55,053 nucleotides of DNA from Alphaproteobacteria bacterium (GTDB lineage Bacteria > Pseudomonadota > Alphaproteobacteria > Geminicoccales > Geminicoccaceae), in the NCBI GenBank assembly GCA_027045875.1, contig JALUAG010000052.1, positions 1 through 55,053 on the forward strand, in the 5' to 3' direction. Positions 1 through 6,936 of the stretch are shown in pieces; the first letter of the stretch is position 1, and each line of letters starts with the position of its first letter. The position numbers were made by a program, and so were the translations under genes. A model generated the notes under the pieces. The model had not been told where the DNA came from and ran no database searches. It worked only from the letters and a program-made list of their open reading frames with translations.

Positions 1-263
1 CGCCCGGGCGACGGGCGAGCGGGTGTGCGGCGGTGCGGCCGTCGCCCGGGCGGGCGCAGGTGCGGCGGTGGCGGATCGGGGCTCGGCTGCAGGAAGTCCT
101 AGGGAAAACCCGGCGGCTTTCCCGAAGGCGGGGCGGCGCCCGGCGCCGGAGGGTGTCCCGGAGCGCAGCCGCGATCAGCGGAAGGCCGCGGGGCCGCGCG
201 TCCGGGCGCCGGAGCGCGAGCGCGTCGTCGGGTCCCGGGTCTCGGCGGCCGGGCGAGCATCGG

Positions 264-503
264 TCACGGCGGAAGGCGAGATGCGTATCGTGATCGTGCG
301 GTGAGGGCTTCTGTGCCTCGGGTGGTCGTCCAGACGGGCGAAGGGTCCACCTCGATCACCCTGGACATGCTGGGCCGGATCACGCGGCCGCCTTCGCGGG
401 CGGCGGCGCGATCGGTGTCCGCATGACCGCCCCCGGCCGCGAGCGCCGGCGTGGCGGCGAGGGTGGCGAGCAGGGTGGCGGTCGGCAAAAGGGGCCGGGA
501 CAC
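264..503 (-). CDS. Small secreted protein, decayed paralogue of the EF-Tu-tail repeat protein
   Basis: This is a 79-residue ORF starting at GTG 503, the position homologous to the ATG of the neighbouring paralogue. Residues 1 to about 22 form a signal peptide (PTATLLATLAATPALA) that closely resembles the neighbour's. The mature part keeps the AGGGHADTDR segment and one degenerate motif (AREGGRVI, then VIEVD), then diverges into sequence with no recognisable feature. It probably lost its repeats and shifted frame, so it may be a remnant. It lies in the same orientation about 140 bp beyond the stop of the intact copy. The function is unknown. The homologous N-terminus makes it more than a random ORF, but expression is uncertain. 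Confidence 0.45.
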   Translation of the reverse strand: MSRPLLPTATLLATLAATPALAAGGGHADTDRAAAREGGRVIRPSMSRVIEVDPSPVWTTTRGTEALTARSRYASRLPP

Positions 504-644
504 GCCGGCGATTCCTTGGGCGGGGATGTCTTCATGGGGGCGCCGACGGGGCTCGGCCGTAGGAAGGCCTGGGGAAAACCCGGTGGCTTTCCCGAAGACG
601 GAGCGGTGCGCGGCGCGGGAGGGTGCCCCGGAGCGCAGCCGCGA

Positions 645-1112
645 TCAGCGGGGGGCCGCAGGGCCGCGCGTCCGGGCGCCGGAGCGCGGGCGCCCCGTCC
701 GGTCGTCCAGGATCTCGGTTACCTGGCCGGCGCCGATGGTGCGGCCGCCCTCGCGGATGGCCGTCCGATCCAGGATCTCGGTCACCTGCCCGGCACCGAT
801 GGTGTGGCCGCCCTCACGGATGGCCGTCCGGTCCAGGATCTCGGTGACCTGTCCGGCGCCGATGGTACGACCACCCTCGCGGATGGCCGTCCGGTCCAGG
901 ATCTCGGTGACCTGTCCGGCGCCGATGGTACGACCACCCTCGCGGATGCCCGTCCGGTCCAGGATCTCGGTCACCTGCCCGGCACCGATGGTGCGGCCGC
1001 CTTCGCGGGCGGCGGTGCGATCGGTGTCCGCGTGACCACCCCCGGCGGCGAAGGCCGGCGTGGTGGCGAGGGTGGCGAGCAGGATGGCGGTCGGCAGAAG
1101 GGTTCGGAACAT
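645..1112 (-). CDS. Secreted protein with five tandem 21-residue EF-Tu C-terminus-like repeats
   Basis: The ORF encodes 155 residues from ATG 1112, with AGGGA about ten bases upstream. An upstream ATG at 1181 would put 23 polar residues before the signal peptide and is less likely. Residues 1 to about 22 (MFRTLLPTAILLATL..AFA) are a Sec signal peptide with an AXA-type end. Five 21-residue units follow, each centred on REGGRTIGAGQVTEILD. This closely resembles the conserved last beta-strands of EF-Tu (REGGRTVGAG...), here without the rest of EF-Tu. A short Arg/Pro-rich tail ends the protein. Differences between repeat copies fall mostly at third codon positions of this frame, which supports real coding. 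No function is known to me. A periplasmic or exported location is inferred from the signal peptide. Confidence 0.75.
   Translation of the reverse strand: MFRTLLPTAILLATLATTPAFAAGGGHADTDRTAAREGGRTIGAGQVTEILDRTGIREGGRTIGAGQVTEILDRTAIREGGRTIGAGQVTEILDRTAIREGGHTIGAGQVTEILDRTAIREGGRTIGAGQVTEILDDRTGRPRSGARTRGPAAPR
711..1025. repeat. Five tandem 63-bp repeats inside the secreted repeat protein
   Basis: The core GATCTCGGT recurs at 711, 774, 837, 900 and 963, exactly 63 bp apart with no spacers. Read on the minus strand each unit is one 21-codon repeat. Changes between units such as GGT/GGC, CGT/CGC, GTA/GTC/GTG and GAC/GAT are synonymous. Only a few substitutions change the residue (one Arg to His, and Ala/Gly/Ile changes at the unit edge). 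Confidence 0.95.
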
Positions 1113-1363
1113 GCTGGCGATTCCCTGGGCGAGGATGCTTTCACGACGGCTTGCCGACGGGCTCCGGCCGCGAGCCGGCACGATGTCCGGCGCACGCCCG
1201 TCTCCGCTGGCGCGTCGCAGGATTCCGCATGCGGGTTAAGAGATCGTTGACCGGAGGCGGCGATCCGCGTGCGTGCGGGCGTCGCCGGGAGCGTCGGCTT
1301 GCCCGCCGCGCCTTGCCATGACGCCGCCACCCGCGCTAACAGGGGATGAAAGGGAGGTGCGAT

Positions 1364-2455
1364 ATGCCAGGAAACACAAGGGTTTCGCTGGGACGCCGGG
1401 CGTTCCTCGGGGGGATGGCAGCGGCCGGCGCCGCGGCCGCCGGTCTGCGGGCGGGGCGCGCCCGGGCGGCGGAGAGCCTCAACGCCCTCGTCTGGTGTGA
1501 CCATACCGATCCGGCTCTCATCCGCCCCTTCGAGGAGGCCTTCGATGTCCGGGTCAACCTCAAGGAATACGAGGGCACCGGCACCGCCTTCTCGATCATC
1601 GAGCAGTCGGCGCCGGGCGACGGGGACGTGTTCGTGATCGACGGCATCGACGTGCCGCGGGCGGTGGACGCGGGCATTCTGGCCCCCCTGCCGGAGGAGG
1701 AACTGCCGACGGCCGATCTCTTCCCCGAGCTGGTGATGGCCGAGTCGCATGTGCGCGACGGCCGGACCTGGGCCATCTCCGAGAAGTTCGGCTACAACAC
1801 CATCTCCTACAACCGGGAGAAGGTGGATCCCGCCGACGTCATGGACATGGCGGTGATCTGGTCGGAGAAGTACGCGGGCCGGATCGCCATCTACGACTAC
1901 TATCTGCCGATCATCGGTCTCGTCGCCATCGGCCTCGGCAAGAAGACCTCCGAGCTCACCGAGGCCGACCTGCCGGCGATCCGCGAGAAGCTCTTCCAGA
2001 TGAAGAAGGTGGCGAAGCTGGTGGGCGACGTGGTCGCCAGCCAGACCGCGCTCGCCACCGGCGAGGTGGACATCCTGGTGGGCGGCGGCGAGTGGGTGAC
2101 GGCCGGTCTCGCCGCCGAGAAGCCCGAGCTCGACTGGGTGCTGCCGAAGCAGGGCGGCCTGCGCTGGTCGCAGTCGATCGGCATCTTCGCCGATTCGACC
2201 AGGAAGGACCTCGCCCTCGAGTTCGTCAAATACATCCTTAGCCCCGAGGGGCAGGCGCGGCTCGCGACATCCTCCTGCTACTGGGCGATGCCCGCCAACC
2301 GCAGGGCCGGCGAGGTGCTCACCCCGCAGCAGAAGGCGGCGCTGCGCTGGGACGACCAGCCCGCCTATCTCGCCCGTGCCCAGCTCTATCCGGCGCCGGA
2401 TGCCGAGCTGGACGCCAGGATGCAGGACATCTGGACCGAGATGCTGCAGCAGTAG
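1364..2455 (+). CDS. Tat-exported PotD-like ABC transporter substrate-binding protein
   Basis: A periplasmic solute-binding protein of the spermidine/putrescine (PotD) type, 363 residues. It would deliver a polyamine or related small cationic or amino compound to the permeases encoded next. The N-terminus has a twin-arginine signal (LGRRAFLGG, Arg11-Arg12) followed by an Ala-rich hydrophobic stretch and an ARA cleavage region near residue 35, so it is probably exported folded. I chose ATG 1364 because AGGGAGGTG lies 4-5 bases before it; an upstream ATG at 1346 has no comparable site. It opens a compact operon (23 bp to the first permease). The substrate cannot be read from the sequence. Related families bind putrescine, spermidine, 2-aminoethylphosphonate or opine-like compounds. 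Confidence 0.85.
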   Translation: MPGNTRVSLGRRAFLGGMAAAGAAAAGLRAGRARAAESLNALVWCDHTDPALIRPFEEAFDVRVNLKEYEGTGTAFSIIEQSAPGDGDVFVIDGIDVPRAVDAGILAPLPEEELPTADLFPELVMAESHVRDGRTWAISEKFGYNTISYNREKVDPADVMDMAVIWSEKYAGRIAIYDYYLPIIGLVAIGLGKKTSELTEADLPAIREKLFQMKKVAKLVGDVVASQTALATGEVDILVGGGEWVTAGLAAEKPELDWVLPKQGGLRWSQSIGIFADSTRKDLALEFVKYILSPEGQARLATSSCYWAMPANRRAGEVLTPQQKAALRWDDQPAYLARAQLYPAPDAELDARMQDIWTEMLQQ

Positions 2456-2478
2456 GGCCGGCGGCCCCGGGGGAGGGG

Positions 2479-3342
2479 ATGGCGGCGGTGCGGGCGGCGC
2501 GGCGGCAGCGGCTCCGGGGCTTCGCCTTCGTCCTGCCGGCGCTCCTCTGGACCGCGGCCTTCTTCCTCCTCCCCTTCGCCTTCATGGTGGCGATGAGCCT
2601 TTGGCGGCGGGTCGGCGGCCGCATCCTCGAGAGCTGGACCCTCGAGAACTACGCCGACTTCTTCGGTCGGCCCCATTTTCTCGAAGGGCTCGCCAATTCC
2701 CTCGAGATCACCCTGACCGTGACGGTGATCTCGGTCCTGTTCGCCTATCCGCTCGCCTGGATCATCGCCGAGAAGGTGCCCGAGCGCTGGCAGCGGGCGG
2801 CGCTCATGCTGGCCGTGCTGCCCTTCTGGACCTCCTACGTGGTGCGCTCCTACGCCTGGCTTCTGGTACTCGCCCACGACGGCGTCGTGAACCGCGCCCT
2901 GCTCGCCGTCGGCCTCGTCGAGGCGCCGCTCGTGCTGGCCTCCACCCGCACCGCGACGGTGATCGGCTTCGTCCATTTCTTCGTCATGCTGCTGACGCTC
3001 ACGATCTACGCCAATCTCCGCCAGCTCTCGCCCAACTACGCCCGCGCCGCCGCCGATCTCGGGGCGGGGCCGGTGCGCATCTTCCTCCACGTCATCCTGC
3101 CCCTCACGCTGCCCGGGGTGATGGTGGGCGCCTTCCTGACCTTCGTGCTGGCCATCGGCGACTACGTCACGCCCCAGATCCTGGGCGGCAACAACGAGCT
3201 CGTGCTGCCCCAGATCATCATGCTCCAGATCGGCCGCCGCGCCGATCTGCCCTCCGCCTCGGCCATGGCCATCGTGCTCATGGCGGTGGTCACCCTCGTC
3301 TATTTCGCCTGCGCCCGCTGGCTGCGGCTTGAGAGGGCATGA
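2479..3342 (+). CDS. ABC transporter permease, PotB-like
   Basis: An inner-membrane permease of 287 residues with the six-segment layout of the PotB/CysW family. A first membrane segment lies at about 14-40 (FVLPALLWTAAFFLLPF), and an EAA-type cytoplasmic loop (AAADLGAGPVRIF) two-thirds along contacts the ATPase. It follows the binding-protein gene by 23 bp with a GGGGGAGGGG ribosome site and precedes the second permease by 3 bp. The two permeases should form a heterodimeric channel. The family assignment is firm and the substrate is not known. Confidence 0.88.
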   Translation: MAAVRAARRQRLRGFAFVLPALLWTAAFFLLPFAFMVAMSLWRRVGGRILESWTLENYADFFGRPHFLEGLANSLEITLTVTVISVLFAYPLAWIIAEKVPERWQRAALMLAVLPFWTSYVVRSYAWLLVLAHDGVVNRALLAVGLVEAPLVLASTRTATVIGFVHFFVMLLTLTIYANLRQLSPNYARAAADLGAGPVRIFLHVILPLTLPGVMVGAFLTFVLAIGDYVTPQILGGNNELVLPQIIMLQIGRRADLPSASAMAIVLMAVVTLVYFACARWLRLERA

Positions 3343-3345
3343 GCG

Positions 3346-4131
3346 ATGCGACGGCTCGCGGACGGGCTGGCACTGGGCTACGTGGTGGCCGTCTACGCCT
3401 TCATCTATCTGCCGGTGGCCGTCCTCGTGCTGTTCTCCTTCCAGGAAAGCCGCCTGCCCATCCCGCCCTTCGACGGCCCGTCGCTGCGCTGGTACGCGGC
3501 GGTGTTCGCCGACCGGCGTCTGACCGACGCGCTGGCGAACTCGCTCCTCGTGGCCCTCCTCTCCTCCGCCCTCGCCGCCCTGCTCGGCTTTCTCGCCGCC
3601 TACGGGCTCGCCCGCTACCGCCTGCCGGCGAGCGGGCTGCAGCGGGCGCTCCTCACCGCCCCCCTGTCGGTGAGCTATCTGATCATCGGCCTCGGCCTGC
3701 TGATCATGTTCAGCCGCCTCGGCGTGCCGCGCTCGCTCCTGACCGTCGGCATCGGCCACACGGTGATCAACCTGCCCCTCTGCTTCGCCATCACCTACAG
3801 CCAGATGGGCGCCCATCAGGAGAACGTCGAACGGGCGGCGCGCGATCTCGGCGCCCGCGAATGGCAGGTCATGCTGCTCGTCACCGCCCCCATGCTGCTG
3901 CCGGCCATCCTCGCCGGCTTCCTGCTCTCGGTCACCTTCTCCTGGGACGAGTTCATCATCGCCTTCCTGCTGTCGCGCTTCGACGTCACCCTGCCGGTGG
4001 AGATCTGGAGCCTGCTGCGTTCGGGCCTCAATCCCAGGAACAACGCCGTGGGGTCCGTCGTGTTCCTGTTCTCCTTCGCCCTCGTGCTGGTGATGGAGCT
4101 GCTGCTGTTCCGAAGGGGGCGCCGCCGATGA
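3346..4131 (+). CDS. ABC transporter permease, PotC-like
   Basis: The second membrane subunit of the importer, 261 residues. It has a hydrophobic N-terminal segment (LGYVVAVYAFIYLPVAVLVLF), further membrane helices, and an EAA loop (VERAARDLGAREWQVM). The length and architecture match PotC. The start at 3346 lies 3 bp after the PotB-like stop. The stop overlaps the ATPase start in an ATGA, which implies translational coupling. An overlapping frame that opens at 3339 is a shadow. Confidence 0.88.
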   Translation: MRRLADGLALGYVVAVYAFIYLPVAVLVLFSFQESRLPIPPFDGPSLRWYAAVFADRRLTDALANSLLVALLSSALAALLGFLAAYGLARYRLPASGLQRALLTAPLSVSYLIIGLGLLIMFSRLGVPRSLLTVGIGHTVINLPLCFAITYSQMGAHQENVERAARDLGAREWQVMLLVTAPMLLPAILAGFLLSVTFSWDEFIIAFLLSRFDVTLPVEIWSLLRSGLNPRNNAVGSVVFLFSFALVLVMELLLFRRGRRR

Positions 4132-5231
4132 CCGCCGATGTCGAGGTGCTCGGGGTCTCCCACCGCTTCGGCGAGGTGGCGGCGCTGCGGGACGTCACCC
4201 TGTCCATCGGCGCCGGCCGCTTCGCCGTGCTGCTCGGCCCCTCCGGCTGCGGCAAGACCACCCTGCTGTCGGTGATCGGCGGCTTCCTGTTCCCGAGCGC
4301 GGGCCGTGTCCGCATCGCCGGGCGGGACGTGACCGGCCTTCCGGCCGCCCGGCGCCCCACCACCACCGTGTTCCAGGACTACGCCCTCTTTCCCCACATG
4401 CGGCTCGGCGCCAACGTCGCCTTCGGCCTGCGGATGCGCCGCGTGCCGCGGGCCGAGCGGGAGGCGCGCGCCGAGGCGATGCTGCGGCTCGTGGGGCTCG
4501 AGGGCATGGCCGCCAAGATGCCGCACGAGCTCTCGGGCGGGCAGCGCCAGCGGGTGGCGCTCGCCCGGGCGCTCGCCGTCGAGCCCGAGGTGCTCCTCCT
4601 CGACGAGCCCCTGGGCGCGCTCGATCTCAAGCTCCGCCGGCAGATGCAGGACGAGCTCAAGGCCATCCAGCGGCGGGTCGGTACCACCTTCGTCCATGTC
4701 ACCCACGACCAGGAGGAGGCGATGGCCATCGCCGACGAGATCGTGGTGATGAACGCCGGACGGGTGATGGACCAGGGGCCGCCGGAGCGGGTCTATCTGC
4801 GGCCGCGTTCGCGCTTTTCCGCCGCCTTCATGGGCGAGGCCAATTTCGTGCCCGTGCGGCTCCGCCGCGAGGGAGACGGGATCGCCATCCTCGGCCCCTT
4901 CGGCACCCATCCGCTGCCGGCGGAGCGGCTCGCGGATCCCGCGGCCACGGGCGGGCGCGCCGAGCTCGCCTTCCGCCCCGAGCACGTGAACCTGGGGGAC
5001 GCACCGCCGGGGACGCTGGATCTCGGCGAGGGGACGGTGCGCGACATCGCCTTCTCCGGCAGCCATCGGCGGGCGCGCATCGCCCTCGACGCCCTCGACG
5101 GCGGCGAGATCGTGGCCTATCTGCCGCAGGCGATGGAGGTGTCGGCGACGGCGCGGCTGCGCCTCCATCTCGATCCGGCGCGGGCGATCCTGCTGCCCGC
5201 CGAGGACGGGGAGAGCCGATGCGGCGGATAG
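4128..5231 (+). CDS. ABC transporter ATP-binding protein, PotA-like
   Basis: The cytoplasmic ATPase of the importer, 367 residues. Walker A GPSGCGKTT is at about 37-45, followed by signature LSGGQRQR, Walker B VLLLDEPLGALD and the switch histidine in VTHDQEEA. The C-terminal third (after about residue 240) has the beta-rich TOBE-like region typical of PotA/MalK proteins. The start ATG 4128 overlaps the permease stop. The 3' end overlaps the next gene by 13 bp, so the hydrolase gene that follows is part of the same transcript. Confidence 0.9.
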   Translation: MTADVEVLGVSHRFGEVAALRDVTLSIGAGRFAVLLGPSGCGKTTLLSVIGGFLFPSAGRVRIAGRDVTGLPAARRPTTTVFQDYALFPHMRLGANVAFGLRMRRVPRAEREARAEAMLRLVGLEGMAAKMPHELSGGQRQRVALARALAVEPEVLLLDEPLGALDLKLRRQMQDELKAIQRRVGTTFVHVTHDQEEAMAIADEIVVMNAGRVMDQGPPERVYLRPRSRFSAAFMGEANFVPVRLRREGDGIAILGPFGTHPLPAERLADPAATGGRAELAFRPEHVNLGDAPPGTLDLGEGTVRDIAFSGSHRRARIALDALDGGEIVAYLPQAMEVSATARLRLHLDPARAILLPAEDGESRCGG

Positions 5232-5950
5232 CGGCCGAGAGATGGTACCGGGTGCGGACGGTGGGCGACGGCGTCACCTGGATCGACGAGCCCTACATCC
5301 GCGAGTTCTATCGCTGCAACATCTGGCACGTGCGGGGCCGCGACCGCGACATGCTGGTGGACAGCGGCATGGGCGTGGTGAGCCTGCGCCGCCACGTGCC
5401 GCTGGTGACCGAGAAGCCCTGCCTCGCGGTGGCGAGCCACACCCATTTCGACCACATCGGTTGTCACCACGAATTCGCCGAACGGCTGGTGCATGCCGCC
5501 GAGGCCGTGATCCTGGCCCGTCCGACCCGTGCCGCCACCTTGGCCGATCCCTACGTCACCGACGAGATCTTCGAGGCGCTGCCGCCCGAGCCCTACGTTT
5601 CCGCGGAGTATCACGTGAAGGGGGCGCCGGCCACGCGCCTTCTCGCGGACGGCGACGTGATCGACCTCGGTGACCGGCGCTTCGAGGTGGTGCACACGCC
5701 GGGCCATTCGCCGGGCGGCATCGCCCTGTTCGAGCGCGAGACGGGGATCCTCTTTTCCGGCGACATCGTCTACGACGGGCCGCTCGTCGAGGACACCTAT
5801 CATGCCGACCCCGCCGACTACTACGCCTCCATGAAACGGCTCCTCGATCTGCCGGTGCGGATCGTCCACGGCGGCCATTTCCCGAGCTACGACGGGGCGC
5901 GGCACCGGGAGATCATCCGCGCCTGGCTGGAGGCCAGGGAGAGAACGTGA
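5219..5950 (+). CDS. Metallo-beta-lactamase-fold hydrolase
   Basis: A 243-residue MBL-fold enzyme, probably cytoplasmic because no signal peptide is visible. The zinc motif HTHFDH is at 74-79, followed by TPGHSPGG, the bridging Asp in LFSGDIVYDG and a distal histidine in VHGGHFP. All expected metal ligands are therefore present. Families with this layout hydrolyse lactones, thioesters or similar bonds, and the substrate here is unknown. It starts inside the ATPase gene and ends in a GTGA overlap with the dipeptidase. This suggests it processes the compound imported by the transporter. Confidence 0.82.
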   Translation: MRRIAAERWYRVRTVGDGVTWIDEPYIREFYRCNIWHVRGRDRDMLVDSGMGVVSLRRHVPLVTEKPCLAVASHTHFDHIGCHHEFAERLVHAAEAVILARPTRAATLADPYVTDEIFEALPPEPYVSAEYHVKGAPATRLLADGDVIDLGDRRFEVVHTPGHSPGGIALFERETGILFSGDIVYDGPLVEDTYHADPADYYASMKRLLDLPVRIVHGGHFPSYDGARHREIIRAWLEARERT

Positions 5951-6936
5951 ACGCCACCGATCTGCACGCGCGCGCCCTCGTCTGGGACGCCCACAGCTGC
6001 GTGCCGCTGCACCCCGATTTCGACCTCCGCGCCCTCGAACGGCATCGGCGGGTAGGGGCCGATTTCGTTTCGATCAACGTCGGCATGGACATGAACCCGC
6101 TCGAGCAGATCCTGTCCGTGCTGGCGAGTTTCCGCGCCCAGCTCGAGCGGCACGCCGATCTCTTCCTCCTCGCCCGCACCTCCGCCGACGTCCTGCGCGC
6201 GAAGCGCGAGGGGCGGCTCGCGGTGGCCTTCGATCTCGAGGGAGGGATCCCGCTCCGCGGACGACCCGAGATGGTGCGCCTCTTCCGCGATCTCGGCGTC
6301 CACCAGATCCATCTCGCCTACAACCGCAACAACGAGCTCGGTGGCGGCTGCTACGACGAGGACGTACCGCTGACCGCGCTCGGACGAAGGATGGTCGAGG
6401 AGATCTACCGCGCCGGCCTGCTGATGGATCTCTCGCACACCGGTCATCGCACGAGCCTCGACATCATGGCGATGGGCCTCGGACCGGTGGTCTTCAGCCA
6501 CGCCAATCCCCGGGCCCTCCGCGACGACCGGCGCAACCTCACCGAGGCCCAGATCGAGGCCTGCGCCCGAACGGGCGGCGTCGTCTGCGTCACCGGTGTC
6601 GGCCGCTTCCTGGCCGATCCCGAGGCCCGCACCCCGGCCATTCTCGACTGCATCGATCACTATGTGGCGCGGATCGGCATCGCGCATGTCGGCATCTCGC
6701 TCGACTACGAGTATCCGGGCGGCGGGCTTGAGGACCTGCCGGCGGACGTCGATCGCGCCTACTGGTGGCCTCCCGAGGAGGGCTACGTGGCCGGCATCGC
6801 CGGCATCCGCCTCGCCACCCCGGAGCAGCTTCCCGAGATCACGGCGGGCCTGCTCGCCCGCGGCTACGACGAGGCGGGGATCCGCCGCATCCTCGGCGGA
6901 AACATGCTCGATCTCGTGCGCCGCATCCGCGGCTAG
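5947..6936 (+). CDS. Membrane dipeptidase-like protein (peptidase family M19), HxC variant
   Basis: A 329-residue M19-family TIM-barrel amidohydrolase starting at GTG 5947, overlapping the upstream stop. Expected metal-binding points are visible: His16 in WDAHSC, the Glu in AFDLEGG, His in DLSHTGHR and His in VFSHANPRAL. An Asp in GISLDYEYPGG is near the usual catalytic position. The canonical H-x-D of the first motif reads H-S-C (Cys18), so one usual ligand is replaced. No signal peptide or anchor is present despite the family name. Its stop shares a CTAG with the stop of the convergent aminotransferase gene. It probably cleaves a dipeptide-like amide; the substrate is unknown. Confidence 0.83.
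   Translation: MNATDLHARALVWDAHSCVPLHPDFDLRALERHRRVGADFVSINVGMDMNPLEQILSVLASFRAQLERHADLFLLARTSADVLRAKREGRLAVAFDLEGGIPLRGRPEMVRLFRDLGVHQIHLAYNRNNELGGGCYDEDVPLTALGRRMVEEIYRAGLLMDLSHTGHRTSLDIMAMGLGPVVFSHANPRALRDDRRNLTEAQIEACARTGGVVCVTGVGRFLADPEARTPAILDCIDHYVARIGIAHVGISLDYEYPGGGLEDLPADVDRAYWWPPEEGYVAGIAGIRLATPEQLPEITAGLLARGYDEAGIRRILGGNMLDLVRRIRG

Larger units (their letters stand above)
78..1139. repeat. Tandem duplication containing two related secreted-protein genes
   Basis: Two segments recur in the same order. Bases 78-218 match 548-688 at a constant offset of 470, and 381-530 match 990-1139 at an offset of 609. The offsets differ because the right-hand unit contains five 63-bp repeats that are decayed or missing in the left one. 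Each unit has a gene 5' end with a signal peptide on the minus strand. Downstream of each gene is a conserved 6-bp GGGAAA/TTTCCC inverted repeat (102-123 and 572-593). The inverted repeat has no T-run, so calling it a terminator would be speculative. The divergence between units shows an old duplication, not an assembly artefact. Confidence 0.8.

Noticed and set aside
102-123. GGGAAA/TTTCCC inverted repeat as an intrinsic terminator
   Set aside because: The stem is only 6 bp with a 10-nt loop and no T-run. Its conservation is explained by the duplication, so it is noted only as part of the repeat.
711-1025. CRISPR-like array
   Set aside because: The 63-bp units are contiguous without unique spacers, and the units are coding.
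451-1035. Plus-strand repetitive reading frame through the 63-bp repeats
   Set aside because: It is the antisense reading of the secreted repeat protein. Substitutions between repeat copies are mostly silent on the minus strand, and only that strand has a signal peptide.
1346-1363. Earlier ATG for the PotD-like protein
   Set aside because: The AGGGAGGTG ribosome site lies between the two ATGs and fits only the downstream start.
2386-3816. 476-residue antisense frame over the transporter permeases
   Set aside because: It is rich in Gly, Glu, His and Asp repeats typical of a shadow frame, with no recognisable domain.
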